Positions 8,042 through 18,225 of a stretch of DNA of 64,000 bases are shown here, one piece after another. The DNA lies in the NCBI GenBank assembly GCA_947592005.1, contig CANQDJ010000004.1, positions 1 to 64,000 of the forward strand. Direction: 5' to 3'. This DNA comes from an uncultured Anaeroplasma sp. (GTDB taxonomy: Bacteria > Bacillota_I > Bacilli_A > Acholeplasmatales > Anaeroplasmataceae). The notes under the pieces are model-generated. The model searched no databases. It saw only the letters and a program-made list of their open reading frames with translations, and was not told the DNA's origin. Position 1 is the first letter of the stretch; every line of letters starts with the position of its first letter. The translations under genes and the position numbers were made by a program.

Positions 8042-9460
8042 ATGAATGTTTTAATTTGTGCAAGTGAGGGTGCACCTTATGCCAAAACCGGAGGTTTGGC
8101 AGATGTAATCGGAGCACTTCCGAAAGCACTAAAACAAAATGGTTGTGATGTCAGAGTCATTATGCCATATTACAAAAAAATTAAGGATCAACAAATTGCT
8201 TATTATAAGGGATATGCGTTTGTAAGAATCGGTTCGAGAATGGAATATGTCGGCATTTTCCATTCCATTCATGATGGAATTGATTTTTATTTTGTAGATA
8301 ATGATCGCTATTTTTATCGAGATGGGTTCTATGGATACGGAGATGACGGAGAGCGATTTGCGTTTTTTGATTTTGCCGTATTGGAAGCATTAAGAGTGAT
8401 TAATTTTTATCCGGATATTTTACATTGTAACGATTGGCAAACGGGTTTGATACCCTACATTTTAAAAGCAAATTATTATTCACATTACGAATACAATCGC
8501 ATTAAAACGGTTTACAGCATTCATAATATTCAATATCAGGGAATCTTCCCAATGGATATGATGCAGATTTTATTTATGCCATATTCTACTTCTTTGGAAT
8601 TCAATGGTTGTATTAATTTTATGAAGACGGCGATTATGGAAGCCAACGCAATCACGACGGTTTCTCCTACATATAAAGATGAAGTATTGACCGATTATTA
8701 CGGATATAACTTAAATAATATATTGGGATTGCGGTATTTTGATTTTCAAGGAATTTTAAATGGAATTGACGTAACAAAATACGATCCGGCTACGGATAAA
8801 CATATTTATAAGAATTATTCTATTAAGACCGTTAAAACAGGGAAAAAGGCAAATAAAGTTGCCTTATTAAAAGAATTCGGGTTAGATGCGGAAGAAGACG
8901 TTCCTCTATTCGGATTAGTATCCCGTTTGGTTGAACAAAAGGGTATTGATTTGCTTATGCCGATTATTGAAGATGTTATAAATTATTCCAATGCCAAATT
9001 TATTTTAATGGGTAGTGGAGATGCATTATATGAAAACTTCTTCCGAAGTATGGAAGCCAAATATCCTACTCGCTTTAAATGTTATATTGGTTATTCCGAT
9101 CCAATCGCTCAAAAAATTTATGCGGGATCTGATATTTTCTTAATGCCATCTAAATTCGAGCCATGCGGATTAGGTCAAATGATTGCGATGAGATATGGTT
9201 CTCTTCCGCTAGTTCGAGAAACGGGTGGATTAAAAGATACGGTGTTCCCGTTTAATAAATATGAAGAATCTGGAACAGGATTCAGTTTTACAAATTTCAA
9301 TGCCCATGATCTGAAAGAGGTTATGTATCTTGCAATCAATACATATAATAATCAAAAAGATGTATGGCAAAAGCTTGTTCATCAAGCAATGGAAAAGGAC
9401 TATAGCTGGCACGCTTCAGCAGTAGTATATATGAACTTATATGAAAGGCTAATGAAATAG
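8042..9460 (+). CDS. glgA: Glycogen synthase
   Basis: ASEGAPYAKTGGLADVIGALPKAL N-terminus; PSKFEPCGLGQMIAMRYGSLPLVRETGGL. Confidence 0.96.
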   Translation: MNVLICASEGAPYAKTGGLADVIGALPKALKQNGCDVRVIMPYYKKIKDQQIAYYKGYAFVRIGSRMEYVGIFHSIHDGIDFYFVDNDRYFYRDGFYGYGDDGERFAFFDFAVLEALRVINFYPDILHCNDWQTGLIPYILKANYYSHYEYNRIKTVYSIHNIQYQGIFPMDMMQILFMPYSTSLEFNGCINFMKTAIMEANAITTVSPTYKDEVLTDYYGYNLNNILGLRYFDFQGILNGIDVTKYDPATDKHIYKNYSIKTVKTGKKANKVALLKEFGLDAEEDVPLFGLVSRLVEQKGIDLLMPIIEDVINYSNAKFILMGSGDALYENFFRSMEAKYPTRFKCYIGYSDPIAQKIYAGSDIFLMPSKFEPCGLGQMIAMRYGSLPLVRETGGLKDTVFPFNKYEESGTGFSFTNFNAHDLKEVMYLAINTYNNQKDVWQKLVHQAMEKDYSWHASAVVYMNLYERLMK

Positions 9461-9471
9461 GGGGATAAAAA

Positions 9472-10701
9472 ATGGAAACTTTAGCTTTAATTTTAGCCGG
9501 CGGACGTGGTTCAAGATTGGACATTTTATCAGAACGTCGTAGTAAACCGGCCGTACCGTTTGCGGGAAAATTCAGAATCATTGATTTCGCTTTGTCAAAC
9601 TGTACAAACTCTGGAATTTTCCAGATTGGTATTTTAACACAATACCTTCCGCTTTCACTGAATGAACATATCGGTGTTGGTAAGCCTTGGGACTTAGACC
9701 GTAGAGATTCTTTCGTAACACTTCTTCAACCGAATAACTCTTGGTATGAAGGAACGGCAGATGCTGTTCGTAAAAATTTGGAATTCGTAAAACGGTATGC
9801 TTCCAAGTATGTTTTGATTCTATCTGGAGATCATATTTATAAGATGGATTATTCCAAAATGATAGAACAACATAAACAAACAGGAGCGGATTTAACGATT
9901 GCCGCTAAAATCGTTCCTATGGAAGAGGCGTCTCGATTTGGTATTTTGGAAACGGATTCCAATTTGAAAATTCAAAAATTCGTTGAAAAACCAAAAGAAC
10001 CAAAATCCAACAAAGCATCTATGGGTATCTATGTATTTTCAACTGATGCTTTAATCGAAGCCATCGAATCTCATCCGGATATTACCGACTTGGATTTCGG
10101 TATGCATATTATACCGGAAATGATTAAAACGAAGAATGTATATGCCTATGAATTCTATGATTATTGGAAAGATGTAGGAACATATGATTCTTATTTGGAA
10201 ACAAATCTTGAATTATGCCATGATACCGCTTTGGACTTATATGACAATTCTTGGAAAATCTATACAAAATCTGAAGATCTTCCACCGGTTAAAGTCGGAG
10301 AGGACGCTACAATTAAAACTTCATTGATATCTAATGGTTGTAAAATCGATGGTATTGTCGAAGAATCCGTATTATCACCAGGTGTTATTGTCGGAAAGAA
10401 CACAACCATAAGACATTCCGTTATTTTAAATGATGTGGTTATTGGAGATAATTGTGTAATCGAAGATACTATAATCGATAAGAATACGGTAATCGGAGAT
10501 AATTCAAAGATTGGTACGGGAAAAGATTTAACTCCGAATAAAGACAATCCTAAAGTATTATCTTCTGGATTGAATGTAATCGGTAAAAAACTAATCTTAC
10601 CGGAAGGATTGGTTTTGGAAAGAAACGTTCGTATCTTCTCTTCTTTGAATCCAAAGACTATAACTCAAAAACATATTAAATCCGGAGAAACTTTAAAATA
10701 G
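9472..10701 (+). CDS. glgC: Glucose-1-phosphate adenylyltransferase
   Basis: LILAGGRGSRLDILSERRSKPAVPFAGKFRIIDFALSNC; C-terminal hexapeptide repeats. Confidence 0.96.
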   Translation: METLALILAGGRGSRLDILSERRSKPAVPFAGKFRIIDFALSNCTNSGIFQIGILTQYLPLSLNEHIGVGKPWDLDRRDSFVTLLQPNNSWYEGTADAVRKNLEFVKRYASKYVLILSGDHIYKMDYSKMIEQHKQTGADLTIAAKIVPMEEASRFGILETDSNLKIQKFVEKPKEPKSNKASMGIYVFSTDALIEAIESHPDITDLDFGMHIIPEMIKTKNVYAYEFYDYWKDVGTYDSYLETNLELCHDTALDLYDNSWKIYTKSEDLPPVKVGEDATIKTSLISNGCKIDGIVEESVLSPGVIVGKNTTIRHSVILNDVVIGDNCVIEDTIIDKNTVIGDNSKIGTGKDLTPNKDNPKVLSSGLNVIGKKLILPEGLVLERNVRIFSSLNPKTITQKHIKSGETLK

Positions 10702-10730
10702 TAAATCACATATTTACAATTTATTTAGAT

Positions 10731-10763
10731 AAAAAAGGCTATCAAAATGATTAGCCTTTTTTT
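10731..10763. terminator. Bidirectional terminator between glgC and helicase gene
   Basis: AAAAAGGCTA-TCAAAATGAT-TAGCCTTTTTTT. Confidence 0.7.
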
Positions 10764-10782
10764 CAATTATGAAATTTAAAAA

Positions 10783-12084
10783 TCATTTCCCAGAACGATG
10801 TTTTTTCTTTTTTTGTTCGTTTTTCTTTAATCTTTTCGCAATATCTTCTATTTTGGCTTTTCGTTTCTTCTTATATCCAGGAGAAACCTTTTTTTCTTTT
10901 GGTACAAACTTCGCTGCCTCAGTATAGTAATCCATTTTAGGTTTAACACGTTGGGAACGAGTGTTTCTTCCCTTAAATTCTATCAATTCTCCATTCTTTA
11001 TCTCAAAATAATTCGGACGAATTCCTTTTTGATTCAACGAATCCAAATACGCATTATCCAATTCATCATATAAAGAATATACAATACCGTCTTTATACAT
11101 TCTTCCCGTTCTTCCGCTACGGTGAATATAAAATTCAAAATCTTTCGGTAATTCATAATTGATAATATGACTTACTCCTTCAATATCTATTCCCCTCGAC
11201 GCAAGATCCGTTGCCACCAAATACTGGTATTTCAACATTTTACAATCTTGTAAAATATGTTTTCGTTCCCTTATATTCAAATCACCATGTAACATTCCAA
11301 CATTGTATCCTTTGGAAGATAAAATTTCGGTCAAACGAATACACTGTTCTTTTTTATTGGTAAATACTATACAAAAATAAGGTTGAAAGCAATTTAATAG
11401 GGAAAGAAGTACATCTATTCTATCTTTATGTTTTAACGGAATCCAAATATGTTGAATGGAAGCAGAAAGTTCTTCTAAATGAATATATTCCACATTGGTC
11501 ATATATTTTTTTATAAAAGGCAATATTTGATTAGATATAGTAGCGGAAAAAAACATAAATTTGGCATTGGTTACAATGGCTGCAATTTGATCTAATTCTT
11601 CTTGGAACCCCGTTTCAAACGCCATATCCGCTTCATCTACAACAAAGTACTTTGCCGTATATAATTTCAAAACATTTTCTTCTATACACAAATCTTTTAA
11701 TTTCCCCGGTGTTCCGATAACAATTTGCGGATTGGAAACTTTTAACCGTTCGATTTCTTTCATTCTATCCGTTCCTCCGCTATATAAACGAATGTCGATT
11801 GGATTTGAACTGAAAGACGCTATATGTTGTGCCATTTTATAAATTTGAAAAGAAAGTTCTTTGGTAGGGGCTACGATAACAGCCTGAATTATATTGACAT
11901 TTTCTTCTAAATTTTGAAAAATAGGAATTAAAAAAGCATGAGTTTTTCCCGAACCTGTTTTAGATTGAACCAATATATTCTTTTCGGAATTAAATCTATC
12001 CCAAACCGCTTTTTGAACTTCCGTAAAATCTTTGAATTTTAAATCTTCTATCGCTCGAAGAATATAGTCTTTAAACGGTCCCAT
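10783..12084 (-). CDS. DEAD-box ATP-dependent RNA helicase
   Basis: SKTGSGKTHAFLIP, PTKELS, VDEADM, FSATI, HRSGRTGR motifs; basic C-terminal tail. Confidence 0.93.
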   Translation of the reverse strand: MGPFKDYILRAIEDLKFKDFTEVQKAVWDRFNSEKNILVQSKTGSGKTHAFLIPIFQNLEENVNIIQAVIVAPTKELSFQIYKMAQHIASFSSNPIDIRLYSGGTDRMKEIERLKVSNPQIVIGTPGKLKDLCIEENVLKLYTAKYFVVDEADMAFETGFQEELDQIAAIVTNAKFMFFSATISNQILPFIKKYMTNVEYIHLEELSASIQHIWIPLKHKDRIDVLLSLLNCFQPYFCIVFTNKKEQCIRLTEILSSKGYNVGMLHGDLNIRERKHILQDCKMLKYQYLVATDLASRGIDIEGVSHIINYELPKDFEFYIHRSGRTGRMYKDGIVYSLYDELDNAYLDSLNQKGIRPNYFEIKNGELIEFKGRNTRSQRVKPKMDYYTEAAKFVPKEKKVSPGYKKKRKAKIEDIAKRLKKNEQKKKKHRSGK

Positions 12085-12142
12085 ACTTTCACCCCCTAAA
12101 AAATCTTTTATATAATATCATTTTCTTTCTTTTTTGACAAGT

Positions 12143-13336
12143 CTAATTCTTTTTTCTTCCCCGATATAAACTATTTTTACCATATTTTTCTTGAAACATA
12201 TCAATTAATTGATCGATATTGGATTCTTTTTCTTCTTTGGTTTGATCAGTAAATAAATTATATTCTTTCGGCAATTCGTTTTTATGTAATAAATTAGACA
12301 ATCCGACTCCAATTAAACGATACGTTTTATCTTTGAAATTATCTTCAATCAATTCGGTTACCAATTCAAAAATCATAGAAAAGTCATCAGTATATTCTTC
12401 CAATGTCTTTTGACGGGTAATCGTATGAAAATCTATATCCCGTAAAGTAATATCTACTGTTTTTGTATAATATTCTTCTTTTTTTAATTTTTGACATAAT
12501 TCTCTTGTCATTTTTCTCATTTCATATAATATCTCCGTTTCAGATGATAACGGAATATCATAAGTTAATGAAGTAGATATGCTTCTAGAATCACTGTATC
12601 GTTCCGGTTCAACTTTATCCGAACTCTGTCCCAATATACATTTTTTTGTATGTTCATACTGCGTATTTCCTATAATGGATACCACGATTTCTTCATTTTT
12701 CGGATTCATAAAATCTCCGATAGTCAAAATACCGGAAGCCATTAATTTCGGATATGTTCTTTTCCCAATACCGAAGATATCTTTGATAGATAATGGATAT
12801 AATATTTGTTCTACTTCTCGCTTTCTTAATACCGTTACTCCCAGTGGTTTTTTTAAATCCGAAGCCATTTTAGAAAGAAAAAGAGTAGGGGCTATACCAA
12901 TAGAACAGGGTAATCCAAACATTTTCAATAATCGAGATTGGATTTCTTTGGCTAAAACCAAAGGGTGCTTCTGCTTGGAAGCCTCCGTCATATCCACATA
13001 TACTTCATCAATACTTGCCACTTCTACAATAGTACTATATTGGCGAATAACAGATATAAACTTTTTATGATACTCTTCGTAATATTTATAATCTATATGA
13101 ACTATCATTAAATCGGGTTTCAAACGATAAGCCTCGGAAATCGGCATTGCCGAATGAATCCCGAAAGCCCGAGCCTCATAACTGGCAGTGGAAATAACCC
13201 CTCGATATGTATTTTCTCTACCTATCGCAAAAGGCTTTCCTCTTAAAGAAGGATTTAATATACAAGCCACAGAACAAAAAAAGGCATTCATATCTATATG
13301 AAATATTATTTTGGCATGATTTTCTTTTTTTAACAT
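12143..13336 (-). CDS. dinB: DNA polymerase IV (Y-family)
   Basis: IIFHIDMNAFFCSVA, ASIDEVYVDMTE, GIGKRTYPKL. Confidence 0.92.
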   Translation of the reverse strand: MLKKENHAKIIFHIDMNAFFCSVACILNPSLRGKPFAIGRENTYRGVISTASYEARAFGIHSAMPISEAYRLKPDLMIVHIDYKYYEEYHKKFISVIRQYSTIVEVASIDEVYVDMTEASKQKHPLVLAKEIQSRLLKMFGLPCSIGIAPTLFLSKMASDLKKPLGVTVLRKREVEQILYPLSIKDIFGIGKRTYPKLMASGILTIGDFMNPKNEEIVVSIIGNTQYEHTKKCILGQSSDKVEPERYSDSRSISTSLTYDIPLSSETEILYEMRKMTRELCQKLKKEEYYTKTVDITLRDIDFHTITRQKTLEEYTDDFSMIFELVTELIEDNFKDKTYRLIGVGLSNLLHKNELPKEYNLFTDQTKEEKESNIDQLIDMFQEKYGKNSLYRGRKKN

Positions 13337-13417
13337 TTCTATCTTCCCTTTTTTCTGTTTTTAGTATATAATAAGTTTGTTTAATTATAACATTTTTTAT
13401 GAAGCAGGTGAATATTT

Positions 13418-13600
13418 ATGGCAAAAAATAATAAGAATAACAAAAAAGGAAACAAAAATAATAAAGAAAAAGAAACGAAAAAGTTTGTGAATCCTGCCTC
13501 TCGATTATGGGGAAAAATATTGATTGCGATTCTTGCGTTGGCAATGGCGTTGGGTGGCTTAATCAGTTTAATACTTTATTTTGTAACAGGAAGAATTTAA
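13418..13600 (+). CDS. Small Lys/Asn-rich single-TM protein
   Basis: 60 aa; AGGTG SD before ATG; MAKNNKNNKKGNKNNKEKETKK followed by one C-terminal TM helix. Confidence 0.6.
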   Translation: MAKNNKNNKKGNKNNKEKETKKFVNPASRLWGKILIAILALAMALGGLISLILYFVTGRI

Positions 13601-13610
13601 TCCGTCAATA

Positions 13611-13638
13611 AAATAAGGGCTGACATTCAGCCCTATTT
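13611..13638. terminator. Bidirectional terminator
   Basis: AATAGGGCTGA-ATG-TCAGCCCTTATT type stem (aataagggctgacattcagccctattttttt). Confidence 0.7.
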
Positions 13639-13640
13639 TT

Positions 13641-14639
13641 TTATTCTACAATTTCAATTCCCATATCGGCAAACATCCATTCAATATAAATTCCGTATGC
13701 TAACGTCGAATCTTTAATCGAAACATGTGTTACAGCACCGATTAACGCATTATCTTGAACGATTGGACTTCCGCTCATTCCCTGAACGATTCCCCCGGCC
13801 CTCGAAATTAAATCCTCGTCGACCACTTCAAAGGTGATTCCTTTGATATCTTTTGCGTTTTGTTTTGCGAGTCCCGTTACTTTTATATCGAATTTTTCAA
13901 CCTTATTTCCTTCCAAACATGTCCATATTTGAGCATCGCCCAAACGAATTTCATCTCTGGTTTTGAAGTTTAATGTTTCCATATCGGATATATCCATTTT
14001 CGACGTTCCATTCCCATGTACACCGGTAATGGAATTTTCCACAACGGTCCCGATTTTATCTTTACCGATGGTTGCCTTTTTCTCGCCTGCCTGATCTCGA
14101 ACAGGTTTTACTATTGAATCTACTTTCGCTTCATATATTTCACCGCTGTAAAATGTATCATTGGTAATTTTATGTCCAAGACTACCAAAAATATTCGCTT
14201 CTTTAATATAATATGTTAAAGTTCCGACACCTAAAATAGAATCTTTGATATAAAGACCTAAACTATATGAATTATCTTTCACTGCCGGAGTTATAGTGGC
14301 TTTATATTCCTTGGTATTTCTTAAATATGTTATACTGCAAGGTTTTCCTCCGGTCAAACGAAGTGCTGTAAGTAAATCATCTGTTTTTTCAATATTTCTT
14401 TGATTCAAGGCAATAATTTTATCCCCTTCGATAATTCCAGCATCTTCCCAGGGTTTATATAATTTTCCATTTTCTTTTATCGCAAAAGTTCCTACTACTT
14501 CCACACCGGAATTTAATTTGATTCCGATAGATTCGCCGGAAACATAAATTTTATCATTTTTTCCTAAATCGTATGCATAGACATGAAATCCCATTAAGAA
14601 AAAACCGAAAATCATCATAAAGGCATATAATTTTTTCAT
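13641..14639 (-). CDS. spoIVB: SpoIVB-type PDZ serine peptidase (S55 family)
   Basis: PDZ region (EDAGIIEGDKIIALNQRNIEKTDDLLTALRLTGGKP), FGSLGHKITND (His), GGIVQGMSGSPIVQDNALIGAVTHV (Ser); next to recN. Confidence 0.88.
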   Translation of the reverse strand: MKKLYAFMMIFGFFLMGFHVYAYDLGKNDKIYVSGESIGIKLNSGVEVVGTFAIKENGKLYKPWEDAGIIEGDKIIALNQRNIEKTDDLLTALRLTGGKPCSITYLRNTKEYKATITPAVKDNSYSLGLYIKDSILGVGTLTYYIKEANIFGSLGHKITNDTFYSGEIYEAKVDSIVKPVRDQAGEKKATIGKDKIGTVVENSITGVHGNGTSKMDISDMETLNFKTRDEIRLGDAQIWTCLEGNKVEKFDIKVTGLAKQNAKDIKGITFEVVDEDLISRAGGIVQGMSGSPIVQDNALIGAVTHVSIKDSTLAYGIYIEWMFADMGIEIVE

Positions 14640-14710
14640 TTTTCTCACCTCGCATTTCTTATTTTTAACAAAAATAATCAAACTATATATCCAAATTTTG
14701 CTAAATATGA

Positions 14711-14728
14711 TATAATGCAACCGGTGAT
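14711..14728 (+). promoter_or_regulatory. Extended -10 promoter with adjacent GGTGAT SD
   Basis: TGATATAAT, then 6 nt, then GGTGAT, then TTTT-ATG. Confidence 0.5.
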
Positions 14729-14732
14729 TTTT

Positions 14733-15536
14733 ATGATTCAAATTATCACGATTGATTTAGATGGAACACTTTTTGATAATGAAAAAAGGATTTCCGAAGA
14801 AAATAAAAAAGCCATTCGATTTGCCAAAGAAAAAGGTTGCAAAGTCGTAATTGCTTCCGGAAGACCATTTAATGGAGTTAAAAATGTTTTAAAAGAGTTG
14901 GATTTAACATCGGAAGAGGATTATGTAATTTGTTATAACGGAGCAAAAATATTAAATGCCAAAACCGGTAAACTTGTCTTCTCTACTTTTATTACCGGCA
15001 AAGAAGTTAAAGATGTATATCGGGAAGCCGTTAAACATCACTATCACTTCCACGCATTTAGAGAAAATGAAGAACTTTTGACTCCGCAATATAATCCTTA
15101 TACCGATGTCGAATGCCGAATCAATCATATCGAAGCTAAATTACACGACATTGTTTCTCTATCGGATAACGATCATTTTTTAAAAGCAATGATTGTGGAT
15201 TCCGATGAAAACATAACGAAGATTATGCCGATGATCCCAAAAAATCTAACAGAAACAATGAATATGGTTCGTAGTTCCAAAATCTTTTTGGAATTTTTGA
15301 ATAAAGAAAGCAACAAAGGCTTAGCGTTAAAATTTTTAGCCGACTTTTTAGCCATCGATATAAAAAATACAATGGCTATCGGCGATGCAGGGAATGATTT
15401 GGCTATGATAAAACTAGCCGGAATTGGGGTAGCAATGGAAAATGCCTTTCCCGATATCAAACAAAAAGCGGATTTTATTACGTCTTCCAATGAAAACAAT
15501 GGCGTTGCCAAAGCAATATATACATATATAAAATAA
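14733..15536 (+). CDS. Cof-type HAD-IIB family hydrolase
   Basis: ITIDLDGTLFDNEKRIS, MAIGDAGNDLAMIKLAGIGVAMENA. Confidence 0.93.
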   Translation: MIQIITIDLDGTLFDNEKRISEENKKAIRFAKEKGCKVVIASGRPFNGVKNVLKELDLTSEEDYVICYNGAKILNAKTGKLVFSTFITGKEVKDVYREAVKHHYHFHAFRENEELLTPQYNPYTDVECRINHIEAKLHDIVSLSDNDHFLKAMIVDSDENITKIMPMIPKNLTETMNMVRSSKIFLEFLNKESNKGLALKFLADFLAIDIKNTMAIGDAGNDLAMIKLAGIGVAMENAFPDIKQKADFITSSNENNGVAKAIYTYIK

Positions 15537-15549
15537 GGGTTGTCGGAAA

Positions 15550-17250
15550 CTAAACCGTTTCTAACAACCTCTTTTCTTCTTTTAACAACGCCTTTGCGTG
15601 TTCTAAAGCGTAATATGATAATTTATCTCCAGATAACATTAAAGCAATTTCTTCAATTCGTTTTTCTTCCGTCAAATCGGTAATTTGCGTTCTCGTTCTT
15701 CCGTTTTCTTCTAATTTATAAATATGTTTATGATAGTCCCCCATTGCGGCTACTTGTGGTAAATGAGTAATACATAAAACTTGAGTATTTCGAGAAATAT
15801 CATACATTTTTCGAGCGATTTTTTTCGCTGTAACACCGGATACTCCCGTATCTATTTCGTCAAATATAATAACAGTAGATGATAAATGTTTGGATAAATA
15901 ACTTTTAAAAGCCAACATCATACGGCTCATTTCTCCACCGGAGGCAACCTTATATAATGGTCGAAGCGGTTCGCCTTTATTGAAACTTACCCAAAGTGTT
16001 ACAATATCCCAACCTTCTTCAGTAAAACAATCGGCTTCAGAGAAAGAATGACAAGATACTTCTTCAAAATGAATTTCGAAACGAATATGTTCCAAATCCA
16101 AATCTTTGCATTCTTCTATAATACCTTTTTCCAATTTTACGGCAATCGTTTTGCGATATTCTGTAAGTTTATTGGCAGATTCAACCAAAGCGGTAAATCG
16201 ATTTTGGCATTCTTTTTCTTTTTCTTTTAATACTTCGTCATAATTGGTTGTCATTTCAATTTCCAATGAAATTTCTTTTAAATATTGGATAAGTTCTTTT
16301 ACGCTCTTTTTATATTTTTCTTTCGCTTTTTCTATCTCATTCGCTTGGGCAATGAATTGATTGAATTCTTCTTCATTATAATCTAAAGAATATAATTGTT
16401 TCCCTATATCTTCTTTTATTTCTGATAAAATATAATAACAATCCATTAACTTTTCACTATTTTGGCGATATGTTTCATCATAATTTTTGATTTGATCCAG
16501 ACTTTTTCCGGATTTATAAATTTGTTCCAAAGGATCAATTTCATTTTCCAATGCCTGATAACTTTCTTGTAGACCGGAACTGATTTTATCATAATTCGAT
16601 AATTTGGCAATCTGTTCTTCCAATTCCACATCTATATTTTCTCTTAAATTCAAACTTGTTAATTCTTCTTGTTCATATTTTAAAAATTCCAACTTTTCCA
16701 AAGCGGTTTTTTGACCGGATATAATATGTTTATATTCTTGAAAAGATTCTTTAAATGAAAATAATTTTTTGGAATAATCCGTTTTTAATTTCTCGAATTT
16801 TAAATCTTCTTTCGGATCAATCAATTCCAAACTATTTTCCGGTTGAAATAAACGATATGTATCATTTTGGATATGGATATCGGCTAAGTAGACGGCAATA
16901 TTTTTTAAAACCGCCAAACTGACATTTTGTTGATTGATTTTTACAACATTCTTACTGGAATCATAGATTTCTCTGAGAATGACAATTTCTTTGAAGCAAG
17001 GAATATTATAATGGATTAAAATATCTTCTATTCCCTTCGGGCAATCCAATACACCCTCTACGCTCGCCATTGATTCTTGATAACGAATCATATCTCGATC
17101 GGCTTTTGCCCCCAATAATAAAGAAATCGTATCTATAATCAAAGACTTTCCCGCACCAGTTTCTCCGGTCAATACCGTCATTCCATCTTGAAAAGAAACG
17201 GTAATATCTTCGATTATGGCAAAATTCTTCACACTTAGCCTTTTCAGCAT
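15550..17250 (-). CDS. recN: DNA repair protein RecN
   Basis: MLKRLSVKNFAIIEDITVSFQDGMTVLTGETGAGKSLIIDTISLLLGAKAD; IIFDEIDTGVSG. Confidence 0.96.
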   Translation of the reverse strand: MLKRLSVKNFAIIEDITVSFQDGMTVLTGETGAGKSLIIDTISLLLGAKADRDMIRYQESMASVEGVLDCPKGIEDILIHYNIPCFKEIVILREIYDSSKNVVKINQQNVSLAVLKNIAVYLADIHIQNDTYRLFQPENSLELIDPKEDLKFEKLKTDYSKKLFSFKESFQEYKHIISGQKTALEKLEFLKYEQEELTSLNLRENIDVELEEQIAKLSNYDKISSGLQESYQALENEIDPLEQIYKSGKSLDQIKNYDETYRQNSEKLMDCYYILSEIKEDIGKQLYSLDYNEEEFNQFIAQANEIEKAKEKYKKSVKELIQYLKEISLEIEMTTNYDEVLKEKEKECQNRFTALVESANKLTEYRKTIAVKLEKGIIEECKDLDLEHIRFEIHFEEVSCHSFSEADCFTEEGWDIVTLWVSFNKGEPLRPLYKVASGGEMSRMMLAFKSYLSKHLSSTVIIFDEIDTGVSGVTAKKIARKMYDISRNTQVLCITHLPQVAAMGDYHKHIYKLEENGRTRTQITDLTEEKRIEEIALMLSGDKLSYYALEHAKALLKEEKRLLETV

Positions 17251-17254
17251 AACG

Positions 17255-18010
17255 CTACCTCCTGTTACATAACTCTATAAAATTCACTTTGGAAGATATC
17301 CCTCTTCTTATATAAGCGATAAATTCTTTATTCCCACTACCGCCATATATAGGAGAAACAATCATTTTTTCAATTCCCAATTCATATTTTTTCAATGCCG
17401 CATTGATTTTTTCCAACACGTGGATATGCATCGTTCGATCCCGAACAACCCCATTTTTCAAATAAACTTTTCCTACTTCAAATTGTGGTTTAATTAGACA
17501 TATCCAAGCATTTTCTTCATCGATAAATCGAGAAACAGTCGGCAATAAATGTTCGATGCTGACAAAGGATACGTCCATAACAAAATAATCGATTTTTTCA
17601 GGAAAAGAAGACACATCTTTAATATTGGTATTTTCCATAGAAATTACTTTCGGATTATTTTTTAATTGACTGACTAATTGATTGGTCCCCACATCGATTG
17701 CGTATATTTTTTTCGCACCGAACCGTAGGCAACAATCCGTAAAACCACCGGTGGAAGCACCGATGTCAACAATAGTTTTATCTTGAAAATCCAAATGAAA
17801 ATTTAAAACTGCCGCCTCTAACTTTATTCCGCCTCGAGATACATAAGATACACTTTTTTGAATTTGAATATCAGAATCCGTATCTACGTCCATAGACGGC
17901 TTTTCTACAATAATTCCATTTACCGATACCAATCCGGATAAAATGGCTTCTTGGGCTTTATTTCTAGAGGGGTATTCTTCTTTTGCAACCAATAAAAGAT
18001 CCAATCTCAT
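17255..18010 (-). CDS. tlyA: TlyA-family rRNA methyltransferase (S4 + FtsJ-like)
   Basis: MRLDLLLV S4 start, DIGASTGGFTDCCLRFGAKKIYAIDVGTNQL. Confidence 0.94.
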   Translation of the reverse strand: MRLDLLLVAKEEYPSRNKAQEAILSGLVSVNGIIVEKPSMDVDTDSDIQIQKSVSYVSRGGIKLEAAVLNFHLDFQDKTIVDIGASTGGFTDCCLRFGAKKIYAIDVGTNQLVSQLKNNPKVISMENTNIKDVSSFPEKIDYFVMDVSFVSIEHLLPTVSRFIDEENAWICLIKPQFEVGKVYLKNGVVRDRTMHIHVLEKINAALKKYELGIEKMIVSPIYGGSGNKEFIAYIRRGISSKVNFIELCNRR

Positions 18011-18012
18011 AT

Positions 18013-18225
18013 TTAATCCTTTTTAAATTCTTCTAAACCGAATTCGCCCATTTTTTTCACAACAAGTTCTTCATTGGTATTCAAGATTTCATAACATTTT
18101 TTAGACAACTCTAATCCCATTGTATATCCTTTTACCGCTTCTTCCAAAGATATGTTTTTATCTTCTAATTGTTTTAAAACTGCCTCTAATTCTTTAATAT
18201 ACTCCTCAAAACTTTTATTTTCCAT
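18013..18225 (-). CDS. xseB: Exodeoxyribonuclease VII small subunit
   Basis: SFEEYIKELEAVLKQLEDKNISLEEAVKGYTMGLEL. Confidence 0.95.
   Translation of the reverse strand: MENKSFEEYIKELEAVLKQLEDKNISLEEAVKGYTMGLELSKKCYEILNTNEELVVKKMGEFGLEEFKKD

Noticed and set aside
12579-13070. 163-aa plus-strand ORF
   Set aside because: Lies entirely antisense inside dinB; no SD or family features.
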